Shown here: positions 33,896 through 41,183 of the stretch, one piece after another
Layout: every line of letters starts with the position of its first letter
Numbering within the stretch: position 1 is the first letter of the stretch
Assembly (NCBI RefSeq): GCF_003675385.1
Contig: NZ_RCWZ01000003.1
Location: 1,054,001 to 1,118,000, forward strand
Direction of reading: 5' to 3'
DNA from: Mucilaginibacter kameinonensis
GTDB taxonomy: Bacteria; Bacteroidota; Bacteroidia; Sphingobacteriales; Sphingobacteriaceae
Length of the DNA stretch: 64,000 nucleotides
Notes under the pieces: generated by a model
What the model saw: only the letters and a program-made list of their open reading frames with translations
Databases searched by the model: none
Told to the model about the DNA's origin: nothing
Position numbers and translations under genes: made by a program

Positions 33896-33923
33896 ATTTC
33901 GGATATCGGATTTTCGATTTCAG
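33896..33923. repeat. degenerate heptamer repeat (ATTTCGG-like) upstream of alaS
   Basis: Four successive 7-base units, ATTTCGG, ATATCGG, ATTTTCG and ATTTCAG. They lie just upstream of the alaS -7 box. Confidence 0.5.
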
Positions 33924-33995
33924 ATTTATTTATTAATTATAGCTGATTTAGGCTTTGTTCGTCGATACTATTAGCGCGATTTGTCATATTTAACT

Positions 33996-34003
33996 TAAAT
34001 TTG
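33996..34003 (+). promoter_or_regulatory. -7 box (TAAATTTG) of the antitoxin-like gene
   Basis: An exact TAnnTTTG lies 3 bases before ATG 34007. It suggests a leaderless mRNA. Confidence 0.4.
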
Positions 34004-34006
34004 CAT

Positions 34007-34207
34007 ATGGAAACTTTAAGAGTAGACATTCAAAACGAACAGGAGAAACGAGTACTTCTGGCATTTCTTGACAGTTTGGATTATAACTACCGTGTAGATA
34101 ATGAAGGCGATGCCATACTTGAACAGCAGGCTAAGGAACTGGCCAGCCGCAAGGCCGATTTTTTAGCCGGTAAAGCTTCTTCCCTTCCCTGGAGCGAAAG
34201 CAAATAA
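34007..34207 (+). CDS. small antitoxin-like protein without a visible toxin
   Basis: 66 residues from ATG 34007: METLRVDIQNEQEKRVLLAF, then DSLDYNYRVDNEGDAILEQQ, ending ASSLPWSESK. The charged helical C-terminus with a RKADFLAGK-type segment resembles small type II antitoxins (addiction-module type). The following 270 bases hold no toxin gene and the preceding gene is alaS, so it is an orphan or has another job. The family assignment is weak. Confidence 0.55.
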   Translation: METLRVDIQNEQEKRVLLAFLDSLDYNYRVDNEGDAILEQQAKELASRKADFLAGKASSLPWSESK

Positions 34208-34453
34208 CGCAAAGGTCTCCTTTTAAGACTTTTCGAACCTTACGCTACCTTACCAGTCCAGCAGGCATCTATCTAACTTATCGAATCTTTACGGGATTTT
34301 CAGCTCATTTAAAACTGCTCATCAATACTTTGTACTAAATAGTGCATTCTCCTTTTATAATCCAAGTTCTTATTTTCAGGAACACAATTAAACTTTTAAT
34401 CTTTTAATGTGTCTGTGTTATATATTTATAATTATTACTATTAATTATTAACC

Positions 34454-34461
34454 TAAATTTG
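34454..34461 (+). promoter_or_regulatory. -7 box (TAAATTTG) of the lipoprotein gene at 34480
   Basis: An exact TAnnTTTG lies 18 bases before ATG 34480. Confidence 0.4.
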
Positions 34462-34479
34462 CAACCTATCACAATTATT

Positions 34480-35142
34480 ATGAAATTATCTTACAAACCT
34501 ATCCTCTTATTACTCACTATTATAAGCATTACCGGCGTATCCTGCAAAAAAGAAAAGCCTGCTATTGTCAATGAGTTCCCAAAGACGCTTGAATATCAGG
34601 GAACAACATTTTTATCCACTGAAAGAGTGTTTACCAATAAAGGAGAGGTCACCGATCCTGCAATTAAAGCCAAAGCAATTGTATCAACCGGCCTTAACCT
34701 GATATTGCATCCAAGTTGGACAAGCGGAGGTACGATTGTAGTGAATTCTAAAAATGAGATTCAGATTGGAGGCGATAAATACTCATTTATTGATGAAAGT
34801 CAGGACCATAAGTCGATATTTTCGGCCAATGTATATTCAGTGATCCCGCCACTTGACGCTGCGGTAAAATTTGCTCCATTATATAAATATCCAGGTTTAA
34901 AAAGCTCTGGTAATAATTTTATTTACCAATGGCCTTTAATTTTACAGGGAGACTATTCTGCTACCAAAATCAGTCAAATGGATTTTTGCTATTTGCAACG
35001 TGATCCTAATACAGGTAAAGTTATCGCGCGTAATGTAATGTGGGTATCCAACGAATTTAATACAGCAGGTCTTAGCACACTCGGCGATCGTGATACTGTT
35101 GCTATAAGGGAATACACACTCAACTACGCTGAAAAAAAATAA
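34480..35142 (+). CDS. lipoprotein of unknown function
   Basis: 220 residues from ATG 34480; the apparent earlier TTG start at 34459 is part of a promoter-like box. A signal peptide ends in a lipobox (ISITGVSCKKEK). The rest is a globular, beta-rich domain containing NLILHPSWTSGGTIVVNSKN and YKYPGLKSSGNNFIYQWPL. I do not recognise the family; such single lipoproteins are common in Bacteroidota. It appears monocistronic. Confidence 0.72.
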   Translation: MKLSYKPILLLLTIISITGVSCKKEKPAIVNEFPKTLEYQGTTFLSTERVFTNKGEVTDPAIKAKAIVSTGLNLILHPSWTSGGTIVVNSKNEIQIGGDKYSFIDESQDHKSIFSANVYSVIPPLDAAVKFAPLYKYPGLKSSGNNFIYQWPLILQGDYSATKISQMDFCYLQRDPNTGKVIARNVMWVSNEFNTAGLSTLGDRDTVAIREYTLNYAEKK

Positions 35143-35246
35143 GCAGAAGTTTTTCCTGCTTCCCTTTACTGGCCATCAGGAAAAATAACATCTGAAACTT
35201 GCAGACTTTCCGTTTTATAGACTTGCGGACTTTAATACTAAACACT

Positions 35247-35254
35247 TACATTTG
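35247..35254 (+). promoter_or_regulatory. -7 box (TACATTTG) of the merR-type gene
   Basis: An exact TAnnTTTG lies 4 bases before ATG 35259. A CTTG word lies 21 bases upstream of it. Confidence 0.45.
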
Positions 35255-35258
35255 TATT

Positions 35259-35594
35259 ATGCCGTATAAGGAACGTGAAATAAGCAAGATGTACTACACC
35301 ATGGGCGAGGTATCGGCCATGTTTGATGTTAATCAGTCGCTTATACGTTTTTATGAAAAGGAATTTGATGTACTGCAGCCCAAGAAAAACAAAAAAGGCA
35401 ACCGGTATTTCACTCCCGAAGACATTGAAAACTTCAAGATCATCTTCCACCTCATCCGCGATAAGGGCTACACATTAAACGGCGCTAAGGAACACCTCAA
35501 AAACAATATGGGTGATACCAAGGATAACCAACGTGTTATCGACTCGCTCGAAAACCTCAAAAAGTTCCTGCTCGAAGTACGCGACCAGTTGTAA
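35259..35594 (+). CDS. MerR-family transcriptional regulator
   Basis: 111 residues from ATG 35259. The winged helix-turn-helix is YYTMGEVSAMFDVNQSLIRF, then YEKEFDVLQPKKNKKGNRYF, followed by TPEDIENFKIIFHLIRDKGY and a short helical tail. The C-terminus is too short for an effector domain and has no metal Cys. It resembles the small MerR proteins found near competence and division genes in Bacteroidota. It lies 90 bases before comEC on the same strand; a regulatory tie is possible but unproven. Confidence 0.88.
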   Translation: MPYKEREISKMYYTMGEVSAMFDVNQSLIRFYEKEFDVLQPKKNKKGNRYFTPEDIENFKIIFHLIRDKGYTLNGAKEHLKNNMGDTKDNQRVIDSLENLKKFLLEVRDQL

Positions 35595-35684
35595 TCTGCA
35601 GCATAAAAACTATCTTTATTTTTATAATCTTGTTGGATTAACCTACAACCATGCCGTTACCTGCAATAACAAGCCGTACTTAAT

Positions 35685-37787
35685 ATGATCGCTAACCATA
35701 AGGGCGAGATCCCGGTTGTTATTTTATTGCTTCCGTTTTTATTAGGTATAAGCCTCGGTATCAATTTCAATTCGGGAATATATTTGATGCCGCTGGCTAT
35801 TGGTTTTGCCAGTCTGCTGATCTTGTTCCTGCTGCTTAATTTTTATTATAACCGTTTTAAAGTTTATAAAAAACGATGGCTCGGCGGTATTCTCATTCAT
35901 CTGCTGCTACTACTTGCAGGTTGGATAGCTGCCATCAATAACAATGAGCTTAATAGTACCGGGTATTTTTCAAAGCAGCCAGCACAAACGCTATTGGTGC
36001 GTATTAATAATGAGCCACAGTTGAAAAATGGGATATTCCGATTTACCGCCAGTGTGATTGCAAATGTCAACCAAAAGCAAGCAATTCCGACAAACGGTAC
36101 ATTGCTAATCGCGATAAAAGATAGCGTGGCAATAAAACTCACTTATGGTGATGAACTGCTGATTCCCGGCAAGTACTCCCCTATCGATCCGCCCTTTAAC
36201 CCGGCAGAATTTAACTACAAAAAATACCTCGCGCACCAGAATGTTTATTACCAGGAGTTTTTATATCCGGGACAATATCGTTTGGTACAATCAAATACAG
36301 GTAACCCTTTCATATCGCAAGCATTGTCCCTCAGGCGACAAATGGTTCAAAGACTAAAACAACAATTACGTAATCCAAACGCCATAGCCGTAGCCTCTAC
36401 CCTGATATTAGGTTACAAAGCCGATTTAAGCGACGATGTACTGCAGGCATATTCCAAAACCGGTACTATCCATGTGCTGTCGGTTTCAGGCGCACATGTG
36501 GCAATAATCTGGGCTTTGCTGGCTTTTATCCTTCGTTTTCTGGACAGGTGGAGGCATGGCCGGCTCATCAGGGCAGTCATCATCATTCCCGTTATCTGGT
36601 ATTATGCCATGCTTACCGGGTTCTCACCTGCAGTTTGCCGGGCCGCAGTAATGATCAGTACAGTTATCATAGGGAAAACCTATAACCGGTATATCAACAA
36701 TTTAAATATCCTGGCTATATCCGCGTTTATATTGTTATTGTACAATCCTTTACTGATAACGGATGTGGGCTTTCAGTTGTCCTACCTCGCCGTAGCCGGA
36801 CTTGTTATTTTACAGCCGGTAGTTTACGCGTGGTTTACTTTCAAAAATCAATGGATAGACAAACTCTGGGTCCTTTGCTCGGTATCTGTAGCTGCGCAGG
36901 TTATTACCTTTCCGCTAAGTGCCTTTTACTTTCACCAGTTCCCGGTTTATTTTCTGTTCAGTAATTTATTTATTGTTATCCCAACCGCTGTTATCATGTA
37001 CAGCGGTATTTTTTACCTGCTGCTACCTCAAATCCCTTATCTATCGGCTTGCCTGGCCTGGCTTTTAGAAAAAACCATTTTACTCATGAACTATGTACTG
37101 GCCTGGGTTGAGCATTTACCTTTTGCAAGCATCAGCAAAATATGGCTCACCACAACCGAGTACCTTTTACTCTATGCCATTATCATTTGCATGTTTTACT
37201 TTTTGTATGATAAACGAGCCTGGCTGTTACGAACGGGCTTTGTACTGATGCTTTTGTTTGCCTTTAGTATCGGCGTAAAAAAATATCGCTCATACAACAC
37301 AAACGGCATCGCCTTTTTAAACCTGCGTAAAAACTCGGGTATCGTGTTCAAAAACGGCAACCACGCCATTGTAATAAGCAACCTTACCGATACCGATAAA
37401 AACTACAATTACTCCATAAGGCCGTACCTTGATAGTTGTAAAGTAAGCGATGTTGCATTGTACCAACCAGATCAAGAGATCCGGTCGGCATTTTTACGAA
37501 AGCAGGATAATTTTATACAGTTCCGGGATCAATCTATAGCTATCATTAGCAAAGGCGATATCGATACTACATCAACCCTAAAACAAAAAACTGACTACCT
37601 ATACATTACCGGCAGCCCTAAAATTCCGCTTGCTATTATTAATAAAAATCACGAATATCATACCATAATTATTGATGCCACAAACACCCCTAAAACCGTG
37701 CAGATTATTGTGGATCAGGCCCGCTACCTGCATACTAATTATGTGGTTTTAAAACGTAACAATTCGTTTGTGGCAGCATCTAATTGA
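35685..37787 (+). CDS. ComEC/Rec2-type DNA-uptake channel protein lacking the MBL domain
   Basis: A 700-residue multi-membrane protein. The N-terminal DUF4131-like part (about 1-190) is followed by the Competence domain (about 225-500), with TGTIHVLSVSGAHVAIIWAL and LTGFSPAVCRAAVMIS. In full-length ComEC proteins a metallo-beta-lactamase domain follows. Here the last about 180 residues contain no HxHxDH motif, so the nuclease-like part seems absent or strongly altered. It should carry single-stranded DNA across the inner membrane, if competence exists at all. Confidence 0.88.
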   Translation: MIANHKGEIPVVILLLPFLLGISLGINFNSGIYLMPLAIGFASLLILFLLLNFYYNRFKVYKKRWLGGILIHLLLLLAGWIAAINNNELNSTGYFSKQPAQTLLVRINNEPQLKNGIFRFTASVIANVNQKQAIPTNGTLLIAIKDSVAIKLTYGDELLIPGKYSPIDPPFNPAEFNYKKYLAHQNVYYQEFLYPGQYRLVQSNTGNPFISQALSLRRQMVQRLKQQLRNPNAIAVASTLILGYKADLSDDVLQAYSKTGTIHVLSVSGAHVAIIWALLAFILRFLDRWRHGRLIRAVIIIPVIWYYAMLTGFSPAVCRAAVMISTVIIGKTYNRYINNLNILAISAFILLLYNPLLITDVGFQLSYLAVAGLVILQPVVYAWFTFKNQWIDKLWVLCSVSVAAQVITFPLSAFYFHQFPVYFLFSNLFIVIPTAVIMYSGIFYLLLPQIPYLSACLAWLLEKTILLMNYVLAWVEHLPFASISKIWLTTTEYLLLYAIIICMFYFLYDKRAWLLRTGFVLMLLFAFSIGVKKYRSYNTNGIAFLNLRKNSGIVFKNGNHAIVISNLTDTDKNYNYSIRPYLDSCKVSDVALYQPDQEIRSAFLRKQDNFIQFRDQSIAIISKGDIDTTSTLKQKTDYLYITGSPKIPLAIINKNHEYHTIIIDATNTPKTVQIIVDQARYLHTNYVVLKRNNSFVAASN

Positions 37788-37866
37788 AAAACATATTAAA
37801 CTACATACCTAAAAATTTGTCTTTTAATTAATAAAAGTCAATTTTGTATTAAATCAAACTCAAAAC

Positions 37867-38511
37867 ATGAACATTAAAATTTTCAACGTTGCCTTAGGCC
37901 TTGCCCTTACCGCAACAGCAATCAGTGCTAACGCCCAAAAAGCTTACAAAGAGGGTGTGATAACTATTTCTACGGCAATGCAGGGACAACAGGTTGAAGC
38001 GAAAAGTTATTTCCGTGCCGATTCTGCAGCTATGCAATTTACTACCGGTCCGGCTACTATTAAAATATTAACCGATGCCGATGGCAAATCTTTAGCTGTT
38101 TTGGTTGACGTGCCGGTGGCTTCAATTAAAAAAGCGGCCATCGCAACTCCTGACGAGGTTGATCAGGCTTTGGCTACCTTGCCAACACTAACATTTGCTC
38201 CGGGTACCGAAACCAAAGTAATTTCAGGCTTCAACTGCAAAAAAGTAGTTGCTACTGATACCAAAACCAACAAAACCTATGATGTTTGGGTAACTAACGA
38301 TGTTACTTTACCAACCACTGGTATCGCTAAATATTACCGCAACGTTGGCGGTTTCCCGGTTCAGTATACTTCATTTTCACAAGGTCAAAGTACCGAGGTT
38401 ACTGTTAAAAGCATCACCGAACAAAAAAACCCTGCCGGTACATTTGGCATCCCTGCTGACTTTGAAAAGATCACCCTGGATGACCTGAAAGCAATGAGCG
38501 GCGGCAGGTAA
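37867..38511 (+). CDS. secreted DUF4412-like protein
   Basis: 214 residues with a signal peptide (MNIKIFNVALGLALTATAIS, cut after ANA). The mature part starts KAYKEGVITISTAMQGQQVE and includes VISGFNCKKVVATDTKTNKT, similar to the DUF4412 pattern. It has a single Cys in that motif. It is probably periplasmic or surface-located. It is followed by an inverted repeat that overlaps the next gene's start. No catalytic residue can be named. Confidence 0.78.
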   Translation: MNIKIFNVALGLALTATAISANAQKAYKEGVITISTAMQGQQVEAKSYFRADSAAMQFTTGPATIKILTDADGKSLAVLVDVPVASIKKAAIATPDEVDQALATLPTLTFAPGTETKVISGFNCKKVVATDTKTNKTYDVWVTNDVTLPTTGIAKYYRNVGGFPVQYTSFSQGQSTEVTVKSITEQKNPAGTFGIPADFEKITLDDLKAMSGGR

Positions 38512-38540
38512 TCGAAAAAATATTTCATTAACAATTCATT

Positions 38541-38601
38541 AAAGGTTCCTTAACATTGTAGCAAAATATTATTTTTGTTACACCAATGTTAAGGAACCTT
38601 T
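38541..38601 (+). promoter_or_regulatory. 17-bp perfect inverted repeat covering the ltaS-like start codon
   Basis: AAAGGTTCCTTAACATT (38541-38557) and its exact complement AATGTTAAGGAACCTTT (38585-38601) are parted by 27 bases. The ATG at 38586 and the next five codons lie in the right arm. Inside the loop is an exact -7 box TATTTTTG (38570-38577), 8 bases before the ATG. Confidence 0.75.
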
Positions 38602-40463
38602 TCAGCTTCTTCAGATTTTTTGTCTTCTGGATCGTCTTCTTCGCTATCACGAGGGCTACATTTGAGATCTATTTTCTGCATAAGCTTAACGATGCCCACA
38701 TAGGCGAAATCCTGCAAACTTTTTTCTGGGGCTTAAGGCTTGACGCTTCGGCTACGGCATATATCTGTATTATTCCCATCCTTGTATTCATCATCAATTG
38801 GTTTATTCCAAAAGTAGAGGTAAAACCTATCTGGCTAAAGGTTTATGTTTGGTTTTGCCTGTTCTGCATTTCGTTAAATACGGTACTTAACTTCAATATT
38901 TTCCGCGAATGGGGCACTAAGGTTAGCTTCAGGGTGTTCACTTCATTTTATCATGCCCCGTCTGAAGCCATTGCCTCAAGCGGTTCATCGCCGGTTGGTA
39001 AATGTATTTTCATTGGCATGGCCTTACTTACTACAGGCATTGTGCTATCGCATTTGATCATCAACTACCGGTTTAAAAAACCCGACGCCCGGCCAAGCCT
39101 CAAGGTTTCGTTAACTACACTACTGGTGTTTGTAAACTTTGTGCTGATGCGTGGCGGCCTGCAAGCTAAACCCGTAAGCCAGAACTCAGCCTATTTTTCC
39201 GAAAAACAGATCCTGAACCAAAGCGCCTTGAATACGGAGTGGAACCTGTTTAACAACGTATTTGAAAATCTGCGCCCGCTTTATAACCCTTACCTTTACG
39301 ACCATCCGGACGAGGCTGAAAAAACCGTTGATGAGTTATACCATGTTAAGGATAACGCCACCGAGCAGATCCTTACCACCAGCAGGCCCAATGTGGTAAT
39401 TATACAAATGGAAAGCTATACAGCCGATGTCATTGAATCATTAGGCGGCGACAAAGGCGTAGCGCCCAACTTTGAAAAGTTCATAAAAAACGGCCTGTTC
39501 TTCAACAACATTTACGCCTCCGGCGATCGTACTGATAAAGGTATTATAGCCCTTATGAGCGGCTTCCCGTCACAGGCCATCCGCACCATTATCAGCGATA
39601 CCGTTAAACATAAAAAGCTTCCAGCCATATCTGTATCATTTAAAGATGCAGGCTATGAAACCGCATACTTTTATGGTGGCAAAAGCAATTACATGAATTT
39701 TGATAAGTTCATGACCTCGCACAATATCAATCATATTATTGACGAGGCCAGCTTCGATAATAGTCACATAAAAACACAATGGGGTGTTTATGACGATGAC
39801 CTGCTTATGCGCAACCTGCAATATTCGGCCGGGCAGAAACAGCCCTTTTTTAATTATGTGCAAACCTCATCCAACCATGAGCCATTCACTTTACCGGTAA
39901 AACATCATTTCGCAGACGATGCTAATGGCGATCCAGCCAACAAATTCCGCAGTACAGCCTACTTTACCGACTCATGCCTGAACGCTTATTTTGAGCATGC
40001 TAAAAAGCAAAGGTGGTATAAAAATACATTGTTCATTTTAGTAGCCGATCACGGTCACCGCCTGCCCCGTAATACCGCCGAAGCTTATGACCCCGCTAAG
40101 TACCACATCCCGCTATTGTTTTTTGGCGATGTGATAAAACCCGAATACCGCGGCAAAAAGATCAGCAAATTGGGCGGACAAACCGATGTCGCCGCCACCC
40201 TGCTGTCGCAATTGGGTATCCCGCATAGCCAATTTAAATGGTCGAAAGATTTACTGAATCCTAACAGTAAAGCATTTGCTTTTTTTGATTGGGATAATGG
40301 TTTCGGTTTTATGCAACACGGGCAAACCGTATCCTATGACAACGCCGGTCGCACCATGATATATAACAACAACCGTAACGCAGATGACAAAACCACCGAA
40401 GCTGCACTTGCCTATGGTAAGGCTTATTTGCAGCAGGTGTTTACAGAGTATATGAGTTATTGA
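38586..40463 (+). CDS. LtaS-like membrane sulfatase (phosphoglycerol/phosphoethanolamine-type transferase)
   Basis: 625 residues. Five N-terminal membrane helices (about 1-195) precede an extracytoplasmic alkaline-phosphatase-fold domain. The metal/nucleophile sites are VVIIQMESYTADV (Glu276), YASGDRTDKGI (Thr316 as nucleophile), TSSNHEPFTLP and LVADHGHR. The family transfers glycerol-phosphate or related groups from lipids to glycans or lipids. Bacteroidota do not make classical lipoteichoic acid, so the acceptor is unknown. The start lies within a long inverted repeat. Confidence 0.9.
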   Translation: MLRNLFSFFRFFVFWIVFFAITRATFEIYFLHKLNDAHIGEILQTFFWGLRLDASATAYICIIPILVFIINWFIPKVEVKPIWLKVYVWFCLFCISLNTVLNFNIFREWGTKVSFRVFTSFYHAPSEAIASSGSSPVGKCIFIGMALLTTGIVLSHLIINYRFKKPDARPSLKVSLTTLLVFVNFVLMRGGLQAKPVSQNSAYFSEKQILNQSALNTEWNLFNNVFENLRPLYNPYLYDHPDEAEKTVDELYHVKDNATEQILTTSRPNVVIIQMESYTADVIESLGGDKGVAPNFEKFIKNGLFFNNIYASGDRTDKGIIALMSGFPSQAIRTIISDTVKHKKLPAISVSFKDAGYETAYFYGGKSNYMNFDKFMTSHNINHIIDEASFDNSHIKTQWGVYDDDLLMRNLQYSAGQKQPFFNYVQTSSNHEPFTLPVKHHFADDANGDPANKFRSTAYFTDSCLNAYFEHAKKQRWYKNTLFILVADHGHRLPRNTAEAYDPAKYHIPLLFFGDVIKPEYRGKKISKLGGQTDVAATLLSQLGIPHSQFKWSKDLLNPNSKAFAFFDWDNGFGFMQHGQTVSYDNAGRTMIYNNNRNADDKTTEAALAYGKAYLQQVFTEYMSY

Positions 40464-40474
40464 GGTTTATTCTC

Positions 40475-40562
40475 ATGTCATTGCGAGCGAAGCGTGGCAA
40501 TCGCATGTTATACAGAGCCGCTCTGCTTCCGTGCGATTGCCACGCTTCGCTCGCAATGACAT
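40475..40562. repeat. palindromic element copy 6
   Basis: 88 bases from ATGTCATTGCGAGCGAAGCG to CGCTTCGCTCGCAATGACAT (perfect 20-bp ends). It lies between convergent ltaS-like and ferritin-like genes. Confidence 0.88.
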
Positions 40563-40574
40563 ATTTTTTATTCC

Positions 40575-41180
40575 TTACAAGGCCAGTTCTTTCCCCAACT
40601 GCTCAACCCATTGATTAAACAATTTGGTTTCAAATTCAACTGCTTTTTGGGCGTGTAGCTCCCATTGCGGTGAGAAATGCTGTAACTGGTTGATCATCTC
40701 TTCCAGGTGGCCTTCTTCTTCTAAAATGATCGATTTCACGTTCACTTTGCTGCCTGCTTCGTCAAGGGCATCCTGGTAAATAGGGTAAAGTTCATCGGCA
40801 CGCACTTCAATAGCATAAGTAACCAACAGGTAAGCCGCAAAACGGAGTTCGGCACCTTTAAGGTTAAGCTCGTTTTTTAAATAGCGGCAAACGTCAACAT
40901 CCAGTTGGTTTAAATAATACTTGCTTGAACCCGGGGCCAACAAATATTCCGCGGCATAGGTTGGCAAGGTTACGCCTGTTTTTTCAAGCTGTTTTTTCAG
41001 GTAGAAAGCATGACGGTGCTCTTCGGCAGCGTGCTTTAATATAATGTAAGTAACAGTAAGCGGATCTTCGCTGGCCGAGATCTTGCGCGCGCCGGTATTT
41101 TCCATTAATGACAATGTGTTTAACCAGCGAGAATGCAGTTGATTATCGGCTATTATGGTAGGTAGTATTTTGTTCAGCAT
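40575..41180 (-). CDS. ferritin-like four-helix protein with diiron-type motifs, downstream of bioA
   Basis: 201 residues, no signal peptide, mostly helical. Possible metal ligands are Glu27, ExxH in EEHRH (Glu54/His57), Glu125 in the third helix and ExxH in LEEEGHLEEM (Glu155/His158). This is the spacing expected for a ferritin/rubrerythrin-type diiron bundle. I do not recognise a named family. It starts 3 bases after bioA and is the last gene of the CDF-NUDIX-bioA unit. A diiron oxygenase making or cleaving a biotin precursor is an attractive but unproven idea. Confidence 0.75.
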   Translation of the reverse strand: MLNKILPTIIADNQLHSRWLNTLSLMENTGARKISASEDPLTVTYIILKHAAEEHRHAFYLKKQLEKTGVTLPTYAAEYLLAPGSSKYYLNQLDVDVCRYLKNELNLKGAELRFAAYLLVTYAIEVRADELYPIYQDALDEAGSKVNVKSIILEEEGHLEEMINQLQHFSPQWELHAQKAVEFETKLFNQWVEQLGKELAL

Positions 41181-41183
41181 AAT

